64,000 bases of DNA from Lingula anatina (Eukaryota; Brachiopoda; Lingulata; Lingulida; Lingulidae). Positions 25,801-38,190 of the stretch are shown one piece after another. Numbering within the stretch: position 1 is the first letter of the stretch; every line of letters starts with the position of its first letter. The stretch covers positions 1 through 64,000 of the forward strand of contig NW_019775398.1 in NCBI RefSeq assembly GCF_001039355.2, written 5' to 3'. Below the pieces are notes generated by a model. That model made no database searches. It was not told the origin of the DNA and saw only the letters and a program-made list of their open reading frames with translations. A program made the translations under genes and the position numbers.

Positions 25801-27572
25801 TAACCCCATTGGACTTGGGGTACTAACTGCTTCGTACCTAGGATCGCATGCAAGCACTTCTCATATAAACACGATTAAGGTCCAAGCACTAACAGGCTAC
25901 AACCCATTTTGGGGTGTCCCACTAATACTGACATAGCGGTTCCCACAGACATACTCAACAGGGACCCACAGCGGACCCACACAGGATTCTCAGCTCCTAT
26001 TTTTTAAACATCACGGCTACTCTTCAAATTATTTCTTTTGACCAATGAGAAATTATTTAACTAAAGCTGCTTCTCTGAAGCGCCCTCTTGTTGTTCCACC
26101 CCTGTCCCGTGCCTCAGAGATAAATGGGATAAATGGGAATTGAAGACAACCATCTACATGCCGTTTCCAGTCACGCTCTGGGTTTCAGCGGTCACATGAA
26201 CAGAGGTATACTGATATTAGATGAACATGTAAGTTTCCAGAAATTTCTATTTCTGAATATCGGGGCATCCATAACACGTCCTTGCCAGAGACTCTGTCGA
26301 AATTGGAATATTATTGTTAAACATTCATAATACACGGAGAAGTGCTTGTGTGTGTTTTTAGAGAAAACCAGGAACTGAAACCGATAGTGGTCTGATAGAA
26401 CAGATAGAAACTCCTTAGAAGACCCATGCGTCACTTAATTCAACATGTACAAACCGTTGTAAAGACAGGTGGTTAATGTACAGATTGAGTGATATGAGTC
26501 TTTTAAGTAGTTAAAAATTAACTACACTGATATATCATGAGCAGTTTTAAACTATTTAAGGAAAATCAGTCAAAAGTGAAGTCCTATTTAACATTTCAAA
26601 AGGTGCGTTGTTGCATGCGGGCATTACAATAGCGCGAATGTTCAGATAGATAAATTGGTGTAAACGACCATGATGCCCGGGTTCGTAAACTGATGTGTAT
26701 CGCTAGTAGTGCACACATTGGTATTTTAAAATTGGTATTAAAATCGCCAGAATGTCCAGATGCATTCATTAGTATAAATATCCAGAATTTCAGGATAGAT
26801 AAATGTGTTGAAACTGATTGTGGTCAAATGCGTACCATTCTCATCAAAAAGCATAGTAATTGACCATACCTTAAAAATTAGCAATGCAAAACATATAATT
26901 AAGTTCCACAAAACAGAAAGAACGGTGAATGTACTTAAAGTACTTCCGCCAATGTGTATTGGGACTAACTTGGGACTAAATCTTAGGAATATGAAGGAAC
27001 TGTTAATATCATTACGTCTGTCGTCTCTTTTATTCACTATTCTACTAGCACTTTATTCTATGTGGGCCACACTAGATTTACACGGGTCTCACTGGGATTT
27101 GTTGTGACTATTGGGTAATGCCCGTATGAACAGAGCACTGCGTGTAATAATACGATAACTCGAAGCTGCTAAAAGAAAATTTAGTGGCGACACCTTTGGG
27201 AAATATGCAGACTATTTCGCAAATAAGATGACGGAAAAGCATCGTTTTGTATCGGAAATCTACATCAGCATATGTGCCCTGGTGTACAATAATCGTGATT
27301 TATACGTGTACATAGGCGACATTTATTTAAACCTGGGCATGTGGTGGGTGCAGTGAGGTTTTGAATAACACTCAATTCAATCTAAAAAAAAGCAGGTAAT
27401 TATTGACACAAACGAGATATAATAAAGTTTATGAATTGATGAATAACGCAAGTTTTATGTTTATTTTGTATTTTAGGGAACAAAACTTCAGACCTATCCG
27501 TTTCAGTACTTTTGGACGGACGGGAAACAGAAATGCAGTTCGTGACATCCACGCTTGAAGAGGTAATGGTCT

Positions 27573-27621
<49 letters not shown>

Positions 27622-30467
27622 ACATTTTGGTATTACATAATGCGTGTCCTACAATGTAACATTCAGGCTGTGTATTGCACCTTTTGCAGGAAAAAATCAT
27701 GTTCTGTAAAAAAAGATATCGTAGAAATCCATTACAGTATGTGTACCTGAATAGTGACAATGTAGGCATTAAATATACATTAGAGAAATGAAGAGCAACA
27801 CAAAATACTGTGAACTTCATTAGTGTGAACAATTAGTCCACATGACTTTCTGGCCCAGTGAGTTATACTGGCTTGTGTTTAGTTAAAGGTAAACAATGCC
27901 CGTTACACCCATATGGACCAACACATTAAATTTCCTAGAAGTTTCCACAAGTCTCCTTTTACAACAAGGTATTTATGAGAAGAACAATGCATAAAAAGTT
28001 TTTTTCGAGTTTTGAAATGGCTAATTTTTACCAGCGACAGTGAAATTCACCAGTCCCCGTCTCCATTACTAGGGTGGCTAAAAATTGGACACTAGGAACT
28101 AAAACCGGGTTCATGGATTGTAATTCTTGGACAGATTCTGTATGTTTGTGGGAATAAGTGTTGCAACCCACAGGAAAATTAAAGTACATTGCATGCTTGT
28201 CAGTAAGCTAGAAAAATAATGCACAAACACTTACCTACAGGAGTTGGTCGATACTTTAAGACCCAAATTGTAGCCTACTATGACAAAAGAAAATTCTGTA
28301 GTTACCCTTTTAAATGGCCTGTTGAGGGTGTCTTATTAACACAAATAAATGCCAAATGTTTTGGTCCAGTAGTTACTTATCTTAGTAAAGTACTACGGAT
28401 TTATCTAGAATATAAGTAGATCAAAATCAGTGGTCCCAAAGTTGAAGCCAACTTTCTCTCTAAAGGCTTTTTGTGTGAAAACGACCCTTGAAGAAAAAAA
28501 CATACTATGGTATAGGGATTAGGATATTTCTCCTGGTAACCGACCAAATCAGCGCAGTAAATCTGTGGAAATGCCAGACCATGTCCCTCTTCTGTCAAAG
28601 CCTAGCCAGAGCTATCGAACTAAATTATGAAACTCTGTTTTTCGTTCTTATCTGGTGAGCAAACTGAGGAAATGCACATCACGGATATCCTGCTTGTTAC
28701 GATGGCGGGTCCAGGGGGCGGTTACGTACGACCTCTCGCCTCTCCTTCTCATCCCAAGCTTCCAGCACATTTCTCTCCTCCAAAGACATAATCGAAAATT
28801 AAAAAAAAAAACCCAAGCCATTTTCCAGACTTGTGCCCCATATAAAAATGTTATATTGCCCAGCGAAACGAAGCAAAACATATACTCCCCTTTAGTTATT
28901 ATCCCAGATTCCCTAGCGTATTTTACTTATTGTCACCAGCTGCAAATGCAAATTATGTATAATTGACAAACTATTTCATATTTTTCCTTTTTTTATTTTC
29001 ATCAATATTATTTTTTGTATTTCAGTGCCGCGATAAAGACGTGGACGCCTACATTGTCGTCTACGCTATAGCCGATAAGTGTTCATTCCAATACGTCTCT
29101 GAGATCCTTCAACGATTACGCCAGACGGAGGGCGAGCAATGCGCTATCATCCTCGTGGGGAATAAAAGCGATCTCGCGAGAACGAGAGTTGTGAGCACAG
29201 ATGGTAAGTTTTTCCTTATATTCTGTCCGCGTGTGCAATATGATGGTATTGAAGTAATGTTAAGAAGAAGGCATTTAAGCTAATTTTGGTAAATGAATCT
29301 AATAAGCACATTTGGCAATGAAGCCCAACGATTTACTGTATGTACGGGTTTGATGTTATTTTACAAAAAAATATGCGTGACGTGGTTTGTACCCAAAACA
29401 CCTCAAATTCAGGCAAACAGGGGGGGAAATACACGTAAAGAGAATATGCGCTAGTGAAGGTACATGTACTTGCTTTTTATAGCACAATCTATTAAGATGA
29501 TCTGACAAATTAGAAGAGAGCAAGATGCGTGTTTTTCAGAAACAAGATATCTAATTACTCACAAATCGTTCAAATGCATCAGATTACACCGTATTAATCA
29601 TTTTGATTTACTCAGTGCATTGTTGCCAGCGCTATACGACATAATTTCGAGACCCTCGTTTCAAAAGGTACTTCCGCTGCGATCGATTTGCTGCTTTAAT
29701 CACTAGCTGTAAAGAACTGTGCGAATTGGAAGTACTTAAGTATTGCATGGCGGTTCGTCGGAGATAGCGTTCGTGTTGCGAAAAAAAGCTTTAGATAGAC
29801 ACAGTCCTCCAGTGTAATAGCTGCTGGCCCCACTGCATGTATGCTGTTAGTAGTGGCATAATATCTTAATAAAAGAGAGAGAATTAGATGGTTGCAAATG
29901 GATTTTTGCAATAACGCTCGCTGTTTGACATGTAATAGTCGGGTTTCTAATAACTTTNNNNNNNNNNNNNNNNNNNNNNNNNNNNNNNNNNNNNNNNNNN
30001 NNNNNNNNNNNNNNNNNNNNNNNNNNNNNNNNNNNNNNNNNNNNNNNNNNNNNNNNNNNNNNNNNNNNNNNNNNNNNNNNNNNNNNNNNNNNNNNNNNNN
30101 NNNNNNNNNNNNNNNNNNNNNNNNNNNNNNNNNNNNNNNNNNNNNNNNNNNNNNNNNNNNNNNNNNNNNNNNNNNNNNNNNNNNNNNNNNNNNNNNNNNN
30201 NNNNNNNNNNNNNNNNNNNNNNNNNNNNNNNNNNNNNNNNNNNNNNNNNNNNNNNNNNNNNNNNNNNNNNNNNNNNNNNNNNNNNNNNNNNNNNNNNNNN
30301 NNNNNNNNNNNNNNNNNNNNNNNNNNNNNNNNNNNNNNNNNNNNNNNNNNNNNNNNNNNNNNNNNNNNNNNNNNNNNNNNNNNNNNNNNNNNNNNNNNNN
30401 NNNNNNNNNNNNNNNNNNNNNNNNNNNNNNNNNNNNNNNNNNNNNNNNNNNNNNNNNNNNNNNNNNN

Positions 30468-30522
<55 letters not shown>

Positions 30523-33500
30523 AGGAGCCAGGTCCAGCTTCCTCCCATTCACCTTAAGAATATACATGCACACTGTGAGGAAACTGGTTACGTGTAGATG
30601 TATGGTGGAAGTGATAGACATCAAATAAACACATACTAATGCTTAGGCAATGTTATGATATATAATGGATATTTTGAAACACTCTGTAGATACACTGAGA
30701 CCAGTACACCCTTAACGTTCCATTTCACTGACGTATGACGGCACACTTTAAAGGGGGCACCTTGGTTGGTTGATGACTTAACGACTGAATTAATGCAGGC
30801 AATCAGGAAATGTTCTGGGGTGTCATTTTATGATTAGGAAATGATTTGGGTTAATAATTCTGGTATTTGCAGTAACTACTAAATAAATTCGACGGCATGA
30901 ATTGGTTATTTTCCCGCTAAATTTGTTTCGCAAATTTTACTGAAGATCGTTTATTCGAACGTTTGGAAAGGTAATTGGCTTCGTGTCAAAAAGTTCATCT
31001 TTGTGACTGCCTGTAAAACTTGAAAAGGTAAAATATTAGACAAAATTTAAAACAAATTATAATGAGCTACCCTAAATTAGTTCAAATGCCAAGCAGTGAA
31101 CATGGTTATCATTACGTATGGCTAGAGTCGATATTGTCATAGCTGACTTCTACAATACGTATGTATGTGAACCTGATAACAAAACGCCCTCGATTGTCGT
31201 CAAATAAATACACGACAGTATGAGCTAATCCTTTTCCCTTCTAATTGGTGGGGGTAATCTGTTAATCTGCTTTTTTCCAAAATGCCCTCAATCAACACCA
31301 TAATTACCAGTAATCGCATCTGTAAAATCTAGACATTCCTTTGGCGTGTATTTCTAGTACACTCAGTTTGCGTTATTTGCTAGTATTAATAATTAATCAC
31401 ATCAGTTGCAAAGCAAGTAAAGAGTGCCATTATGTGGTTGAGAAATCAACACTGGAACACGTAGAAACAACATTTGCGTGACGTGAGTAAGCCAGAAAAC
31501 ACCTGAAAACACCTGGGAAATTCTCCACGGGCTGGCGTAAACGACACTTGTTGTTCCCAGTTATGTTTTAGCTGACGCAGGTGCTTATTCACTTTTTTAA
31601 TTTATGATCGAAAATAAACGCTGGCCAGAGAATTCGTTTCATTGCCACCACTACTTTCTCCTCTCCAAACTTGTAACTTTAGGCATCATTAGTTGTAGGG
31701 ATGCGGTAGTTTTTTTTATTGTAATTGGTTTGTTCGTTTATATACAGAGGCATTTAGCTTAGGTCACATTACAAAACCAATATACTTAAAAGTCGTCAGC
31801 TGCCGTAAACTTACGTCACATATAGCAAAACAAATAAAAATATAGGAAACTTCATTAATGGTAGGTGACATATGTCAAGTCCTGCATTTTCCGTTATTTT
31901 AAAGTGGGCGTCACTTTCTGGGGCCTAAAATAAATGAAATGATAATTTCAAATCATTTGCAGTTATTTTTGCCCATTTTGATCACTTGAGTGGCTAACAA
32001 GAGTTACGGGTGATGTGATCCTTGTGTTGACGGGAATATTGCAGGTGTATACCTTATACCTCCGTCAAGAACAGAGTGCAGAAAGCACCAATGACGTTAC
32101 TATTGTAACAAGCATTACATTGGGCGGAAGACTACACTTGCTCCGTTGGCATCAGGCTTAAAATCATCTCATTTTAAGTAAAACTTTATGGAAAATGAGG
32201 AATGTTATTTTTGTTATTGCTGTTTTTCCGTATTTTTTATTCTTTATCTTGGTGGATTTTTTTACCTAAGTACCTCACAGGGGAAGATGAAATTTAGGTT
32301 ACCCGTAACAAATAAATAAATAAATAAATATCCAGTTTATAGCCGGCTTCAAATGGCCATTTAATTCATTTTCAGACCTCAGAAATGACGTTTCCCTTAA
32401 AGTCACAAGGCAACACCTTCCAGAGTTTCCGTAATACACTCCGTTGCAGTTACGGACTCGCGCAGTGCATCTGCACCAAACACGGTTCCTCTTAGCTGAC
32501 AGAACAAATCCTGAGATTATTATGATTGATTATCTGCTTCATGTACCAAACAAGTTTTTGCGGGGTTATTCCCGTTGCAACTGGGAAAAATCATGTTCGC
32601 TGCTTACAAAACGGCTATAGCCTCGAGATTGTTCTACTTCAGTTTAAGATGAGGCTATAAAGGCTTTGGTAGTTTACCAAGTGCCCAGTATAACCATGTA
32701 TCTCTTCTTATGATACAATATTTTGTTTAGACAACAACCAGTCTATATCTTGTTGCAAAGTGGACAAACGTTGCTATCATAAGTTTAAGACCAGTTTTCG
32801 GCCAATAGGTCTTTGAAGCAGGTCCCAGATCCTGTCTCGTAATCTAGACCTAAAATGTGTGGTGCGTTTGTGTTTGTGCGCGTGTGCTTGTGTGTGTGTG
32901 CGTGCGTAAGTGTGTGAAACGGACAGTGGTTACTGAGAACAGTTTGTGTTGACTACAAGTACACGCCACTGATTCAAATAATTTCAAAATTGAAGCCAGG
33001 CGGTACACACTATTCCAGATAAGAGGACTACTTACTGTGTGATATCTGCCCAGTAACGGACCATTTATCCATTCGATCACTAAAATCGGATGCGGCATAG
33101 TGATATTGTTGGAGAACAGTTTCAGCAAATCAGAGCTGATCTGATGGTCTGACTGGTTAGGCAGCTGTGTGCGCGCTATCTAGAAATCGATAGAAAACCA
33201 CAAACAATTATCTTCATAGTGAACTGCGTTAAACTTAAAGCTACATGTATGCCTGCGTCCGCTGTGTGTCATTAAGACGGCGATTTGCGGTTATATTGTA
33301 GATAACATCGAACTTCAGTCAGTAATAATCAAATTACACCAGAGATACACCAATCAGATAGAACGGCAAACCCGGTTTCTTACAAATCGCTACTATATAC
33401 AATGCCTAGTTGGAATTCCAAGTACCTATTGGTAACGGCAATGATGAAAAATAGCGACACAAAAGGCAATCTAGTTTTTTCAAATAACATAAATGCCTTA

Positions 33501-35297
33501 ATTCGAATCAATTCGAAAATCGGAACAATCACATGATAACGTGTTTTAAATCAATGAACAATGCATTCAAATTAATTAAGAGCATCTCCAGGGATGTAAA
33601 TTTGAATTGACTGACAATGTCGTCAGTTTCTGTGAATAACTAATTTGAATTGACTAGCAATATCTTTAGATAATTTTCTTGCTCGAATCCTTAAACGAAG
33701 TGTGCACTGGATCGACAGTTATAAAAAGCTAGTTGGATATGCGCGAGATTAATAACAAGGGTTTAGGCAGATGCTGTTAGTGAGAAACGCCTTATTTTTA
33801 TCTGAGTACGGATTAAAATGCATTGTGCTGTACCAGCAATAGGTGTCCCGGTTTTAATATTCCACCCAACATCACATCCTTGCATACCAAAGCGTCATGT
33901 TGGTTTTGAGGTTGACGTTTGTGTGAAAAACCACACTCTTAAATAGAACGATAATGAACCTGTGATTCACAGAAATCCGCCTTGTTAGGTAATTCTTGGA
34001 GACAGGTATTTCATTTGAGTTAGATAATTAGAGAAGCGTTTATATCTCTGATAAGCAAGTCATCGCAGGGTACAGGTAGGTGGAATCTGGAAATGGCGGC
34101 CGTAAAGGAGTGTTGAAGACTGTGTGGCATTAAAAGAATACTTGAGCAAATACCAATGAAGGCCATTAATTATCAGTGGCGGTAATTACTTACCGAGGGT
34201 GAGAAATTAAATTGATGGTGATACCTGTATTTCCTGGAAGACTTCATTGTTAAAAAGTATTTGGGCATGTTCGAGTTTATTGTAAATCCCAATTAAAATA
34301 TAACCTTGACATTCATATCATTAAAAGTTCTTATGGTTCTTTCTTTTTTTAAATCTCAGTTCCAAGTAAGATATTCGCACACGCAAACAAACATCATTTC
34401 ATGACGAGAAACATCTGAAGGGTGATGTTACCTACTTCCTCTCACAGATGGGCTCTTAATTAGTTTGTTTGTTTGTTTGTTTGTTTGTTTTGAAGGTTGA
34501 TAACAAACCACTGGAAAATTCTATCATGTTCAAACATTGGCTAGAGCAATATTAATTTGTACACGTTTCCGACCTAAACTCTGATCCTTAGTACAATAAA
34601 AACAGATAAGTTCCTGATGTTCTTCAGTTTTTGAATTTTGGTACGAGTAACAATAAGTCATACTGAATTCACTGGACCAAACATGGTTCGTACCATAACC
34701 GTTGTCAAGGGCCTGATTGGCCCCATTCAGAATAGGGGACTAACTAGTCCGAGGGTCAAATAGTGTCATGTTTTCGTTTTTTTTTTTTCAAGTTATCATT
34801 TCTTCTTTGGCCACGCCATGTCGCGAGTTCGTAAACTCCATACGCGGGTATCATCTAGCTTCCGATCAAATTGATAATGTTATAAATTAATCTGGTATTT
34901 TATAAATCAACTTTGTAAACTATTTGTTTATCCATTATATTTATTAATACATTTGGTAAAGATATAATGGATATTTACTAAAATAACAATTTTTCTTTTT
35001 GTAGCTGGAAAGAAACTGGCGTCAATATTCAACTGCAAATTTATCGAGACATCAGCTGTCCTTAATCACCACGTTGACGAGCTGCTAGTGGGGACGCTGA
35101 GTCAAATTAACAGGAGAGAAATGCAGGTTGACGCCATTGTGAAAAGAGACGCTGCGGAGGAAGACAAATCTCTGAAAGAAAAAAATCGCATTTTCTCGAG
35201 CCTTAAGGCCGCCAAGGGACTTCTTAATAAACTGTTAAGAAAAGGACCCTCCTCTAATTCATCAACGCCTTCAGACACAAAACTCAGCATGCGATGA
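14361..35297 (+). CDS. RGK-family small GTPase (Rad/Gem/Rem-like), four exons
   Basis: The coding exons are 14361-15078, 27477-27562, 29026-29203 and 35005-35297. They total 1275 nt and encode 424 residues with compatible phases (1, 0, 1) at GT-AG junctions. The start is the first ATG after an in-frame TGA at 14304. RGK proteins are Ras-like GTPases that, in studied animals, bind voltage-gated calcium channel beta subunits and reduce channel activity, and also act on the cytoskeleton. The N-terminal half (1-205) is Ser/Arg-rich, with RRNSLP (115-120) as a candidate 14-3-3 site and the RGK-like stretch around FYRVRNF and NRGDS. The G domain has a P-loop at 213-220, NKSD at 314-317 and ETSA at 342-345. 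The C-terminus is basic and amphipathic (LLNKLLRKG) with no prenylation CAAX box, as expected of RGK. Odd points: the P-loop reads GTPGVGRM instead of GxxxxGK[S/T], and the canonical DxxG motif is not recognisable. The VDELLVG motif recalls insect RGK proteins. Confidence 0.93.
16112..16165 (-). repeat. Dispersed repeat fragment, inverted relative to 18804-18857
   Basis: The minus strand of this segment and the plus strand of 18804-18857 share GTGTTTTATGGCTTCTGTTT and TAGAGCTGTTCTT, followed by a diverged TTTCACGTTATT. The shared open frame (CFMASVLELFLR) reflects this DNA repeat. No protein family is recognised. Confidence 0.6.
16787..16806 (+). repeat. Poly-G tract (G20)
   Basis: Twenty consecutive G, preceded by GGGGAGT. 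It could form a G-quadruplex and may also be length-unreliable in the assembly. Confidence 0.9.
17305..17352. repeat. (TTTA)n microsatellite
   Basis: About twelve TTTA/ATTT tetranucleotides in a row within RGK intron 1. Confidence 0.95.
18230..18790. repeat. Degenerate minisatellite, units of about 110-130 bp
   Basis: Four to five diverged units each contain a core close to GCAATTCCTTGAATTTCAAC, then ATCGCCAGACAGC, then a TTTAGCAAAGTGTTACGTTT-like segment and a run of CAACAAAACAA. Cores start near 18300, 18430, 18530, 18665 and 18755. Confidence 0.75.
18804..18857 (+). repeat. Dispersed repeat fragment, partner of 16112-16165
   Basis: Plus-strand copy of the segment at 16112-16165. It abuts the end of the minisatellite. 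Confidence 0.6.
19855..20012. repeat. Short-period repeat built on TTCCGA/GGGTCC words
   Basis: The words TTCCGAGGGTCC, CGATATTCCGAAG and GGGTCCGATATTCC recur about every 20-40 bases. I recall similar TTCCGAAGG-type repeats from other marine invertebrate genomes, but could not compare them here. Confidence 0.6.
22817..22852. repeat. (CA)n microsatellite
   Basis: About eighteen CA dinucleotides in RGK intron 1. Confidence 0.95.
27477..27562 (+). CDS. RGK exon 2: VSVLLDG strand to modified switch II region
   Basis: 86 nt between TATTTTAG and GTAATG. It completes codon 240 and encodes residues 241-268, including SVSVLLDGRETEMQF, which parallels the segment leading to the switch II position in RGK proteins. 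It ends in phase 0. The donor GTAATG is weaker than the others, and a (CT)n tract begins eight bases further on. Confidence 0.88.
27563..29025 (+). other. RGK intron 2 (1463 bp)
   Basis: Bounded by GTAATG and TTGTATTTCAG. It contains a (CT)n microsatellite (27571-27618) and, at about 28025-28130, a segment that recurs in diverged form at 39238-39345 (shared GTGAAATTCACCAGTCCCCG). Confidence 0.85.
27571..27618. repeat. (CT)n microsatellite next to a splice donor
   Basis: More than twenty CT dinucleotides starting eight bases after the exon 2 donor. A pyrimidine run this close to a weak donor could influence splice-site use; this is inference. Confidence 0.95.
29026..29203 (+). CDS. RGK exon 3: core G domain with NKSD motif
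   Basis: 178 nt encoding residues 269-327 plus one base. It contains DAYIVVYAIADKCSF and the G4 guanine-specificity motif in ILVGNKSDL (NKSD at 314-317). It lies between TTGTATTTCAG and GTAAGT and ends in phase 1. Confidence 0.92.
29958..30467. other. Assembly gap (510 N)
   Basis: A run of undetermined bases inside RGK intron 3. Its right edge is T20 followed by (GT)n, a simple-sequence end that probably stopped the assembly. Confidence 1.
30468..30518. repeat. Poly-T and (GT)n at gap edge
   Basis: About twenty T followed by about sixteen GT dinucleotides directly after the gap. Confidence 0.95.
34463..34490. repeat. (GTTT)n microsatellite
   Basis: About seven GTTT tetranucleotides in RGK intron 3. 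Confidence 0.95.
34724..34769 (+). mobile_element. Family-2 element, left end only
   Basis: Begins CATTCAGAATAGGGGACTAA, followed by a TAGTCCGAGGGTCAAATA segment, matching the left ends at 2107 and 41225. The match then stops before a poly-T run. It is about 230 bases upstream of RGK exon 4. Confidence 0.6.
35005..35297 (+). CDS. RGK exon 4: ETSA motif and basic C-terminus
   Basis: 293 nt ending in TGA. It encodes residues 328-424, including FNCKFIETSA (G5) and VDELLVGTLSQI, then a Lys/Arg-rich helix (SLKAAKGLLNKLLRKG) and a Ser/Thr tail ending KLSMR. Vertebrate RGK proteins end in a conserved Cys-containing tail, and that tail is absent. The acceptor is CTTTTTGTAG. Confidence 0.92.
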
Positions 35298-38150
35298 GAA
35301 AGGCTATCAAAGTCTTATCAATCCGACAGTACGCTGTCGGGTTCTTGAGAGATTGATTGTTAACGTTATTATCAAATGCATTATCACATCCATTTATCAC
35401 CGTCACTTTTACATAACTTGACAGCATCCACAAAAGACACATTAGTTAATTGACTGCGTCTTCTGCCTAATTATGTACTTTAGTGTCTTTTTACTGCCTT
35501 AAGTTTTACAAAGTCTACCGCCGCAGGTACCTCCATTGCCTTTTCCTTCGTTATCGATTACCTGTTTCTTTGCAACTCACCTGAAGTGGTTACAAGCGGC
35601 CCTTCTTTGTGAGTGCCCGGATGATTATCTTGCAAGCAAGATAAAGTGAACTTAAATTAGCGAACACGGAACTAAGGTTTTCACCAGGAATTCTATTTTC
35701 AAAACAGATACAGACACTTAACCGTCATCTGCATTAGCAACATTAGTGAAAGTCACATGCACTGTAACTTTACTAGCTAATAGGAAGGTCCATCTGGTAT
35801 ATGGAGTTTTCTGACGTTACTCCAGATTTACTGACACTCGAGTTATATTTTAGAACTTCCTTCTTTTCTGTTGAGAAATGTAACTCTTTCCCAGCATTGA
35901 CTCTGTCCCTTGATCTTTTCTTGGATTATACATGTGTCATTTGTTTTTCATGAACTGTCATAAACAGTGACAATGAAAGACACGAGATTTTGCAAGATTT
36001 TGAGAAAGCTGACCTGGAAAATCCCCAAATGGATAACTGTTTGTGAGATAAAGCTCGGACAAGCTTAATGGGACCGTGAAGAGAAAATGGTATAATATAA
36101 ATAATATGATTATAATATAAATATATAAAAGGATTCAATAAGCTTTACACCCGCAAGGTTTAAGGGGAGGTTATTTTTCATAAAGTTGAACATGTACATA
36201 TTCCAATTGTTATTTGGTAAACTTATTATTCCGTGTTGTATTTTTAAAACTTTCACCGTCTTCTTCTGACGGATTTGTTGTTATCATTATCTTTAACACA
36301 ATACGTTGTCGCGTTGTATTATTTACATATCCATGTAAGTTTCATTAACAGATCATTCACTCTATTATGGGGCTCTGTACATACTAGTTTTAATCACACT
36401 GTCATTTATTGTGGGTTTATTTAAACTAGATATTCCACCTACCGGTAAAGGCTCTGGCGGACCCAAGACCATGTCTGTCTGGGAAAACATAAAATGGACA
36501 CAATACTATAAATGTAGGGAGCGCACGGATGGTAAAATTGAATGGGTTTTGTCTCGCCCAGCTTGCTATACTACATGTAGCACTACTTGGGGGAGGTAGA
36601 ATGGTGGATAGGCTTTTTTATAATATATAGAAGATATAAGGGGTGAGTGACCCGCCGTTCCCTTAATTCCTGAAACAGCCATCATAGAAATTGCAGTATA
36701 TACTTATTTACATACAAGTTTCAGTACAAGTACAAAACGTGAGTGAAGAGAAAGATTCAAGACAAAGAAGCACACAAAATATTTTTATTTTTCTTTCTCG
36801 TGTATATGATATAATACCACAAGCCTCAAAGGGATAGTCAGTGATTTGTTTTTGATCTGTTTTTTGCTTGTTACACCACTGTTTGGGGTGGAGGGGGGGG
36901 GGGTTCGAGGCTATGGAGGGAGGGGGGGCGTGTCACCACCCTGGAACAAAATTTAACGTGTTTGGTATGAATCTACGCTATGTTTTTGTTCACTGGGACT
37001 AGACTTTAGTTAACCAGACACTTGAAAAAAAGGGGCAAATGTCGGCTGTTATAAAATTGTATCTTGCAACCTCTCGTCTTCTAATTTCTGATAAGCACAC
37101 ATATATTTATGTTTACAAATATATATACATACGAATATATTTATATTCTGCAATAAATGCTCAAATGTGTTCACACAATCTTGTCAGTTTTATTTAACCT
37201 TTTTGAAAGTTAATATTTATGATTATAAATATTGTTCAAACCGTTAAATACGGATATAATTTAACACCAACTGAAATTAATTTCATACCGTTAGCTTGCG
37301 ACCGACATGACCTTAATCAGACTGATCTGACTTATTACTCGCTGGCCGCAAGGTTGTACAGCTGCTAGGACCCTCTTGTAAATGTCAGGTATATCGCCCC
37401 CTGCCCCTAGCTTCATGAGTGGCTGGTGACGGCTGCTGTTGATTGCCTCCCGTATCTTCCGTGGCCGCTATACGACCCAGCGGTCAGTGAGTAATAATAG
37501 TTATAATTCTGATAAAGGCCTACGTCCATGTTGGCCGCGAGCTCACGGTTTGGAATAATTTTCAGTTTTCGTTAAATAATTATCATGTATGATCTAACTA
37601 CCCAGCTAATACATATGTTTGCTCAATTACTCAAATTATGAATACGAGATTAAAAAAAAACGCATGTTGATGCTTGTTGATCATTTTTTGTATTCGGCAT
37701 AAAGTAAAATAAATAAATGAAATGACTTTTACCTTACGTGGTTGCCAGTGGAGAAGAAATGATAAAATGCCTTAGCCTAACGCGTTGTCTTTCACAAATA
37801 GTGTTTTGTATCATTTTCAAGTAGAACGGATTAAGGTCAAACTGGCCAAACAATGTGTTTGTTTTATTTTAGTTTAAGTTCACCAGCATGTTCTGTATTG
37901 TTAACTTTTTAAACTTGTTATAAGTTTAAAGATGCAGATTAAACCATTCAAGGGGACTAGTCTGGATGATAATGTGCATCACATATATTTGCATGCAAAC
38001 ATGCGATTCAGGCACAAAAGAATCTCCATGTAAATTACATTCGTCTATGGCCTCTCATCACATTGATTAAACTGTCAACGGATCTTTGGAATAACACTCA
38101 ATTTAACACGGCGTTTTTTGAAGGTGACAAATTGTTGCACGGCTGCTTTG

Positions 38151-38190
<40 letters not shown>

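Larger units (their letters stand above)
15079..27476 (+). other. RGK intron 1 (about 12.4 kb)
   Basis: Bounded by GTAAGT at 15079 and TATTTTAG ending at 27476. It holds a G20 tract (16787-16806), (TTTA)n (17305-17352), a minisatellite of about 120 bp per unit (18230-18790), an inverted dispersed-repeat pair (16112-16165 and 18804-18857), a TTCCGA-type repeat (19855-20012), a (CT)n-(GT)n run near 21655-21700 and (CA)n (22817-22852). Nothing recognisable was seen at about 23000-27400. One exon-like open segment (19092-19201) does not fit the reading frame. Confidence 0.8.
29204..35004 (+). other. RGK intron 3 (about 5.8 kb, contains a gap)
   Basis: Bounded by GTAAGT and CTTTTTGTAG. It contains the 510-base gap, a poly-T plus (GT)n run at the gap edge, a (GTTT)n run (34463-34490) and the left half of a family-2 element (34724-34769). 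Nothing else recognisable was found, and no exon is missing from the deduced protein across the gap. Confidence 0.85.

Noticed and set aside
29847-30624. Open frames of more than 200 codons across the gap
   Set aside because: They consist almost entirely of undetermined bases.
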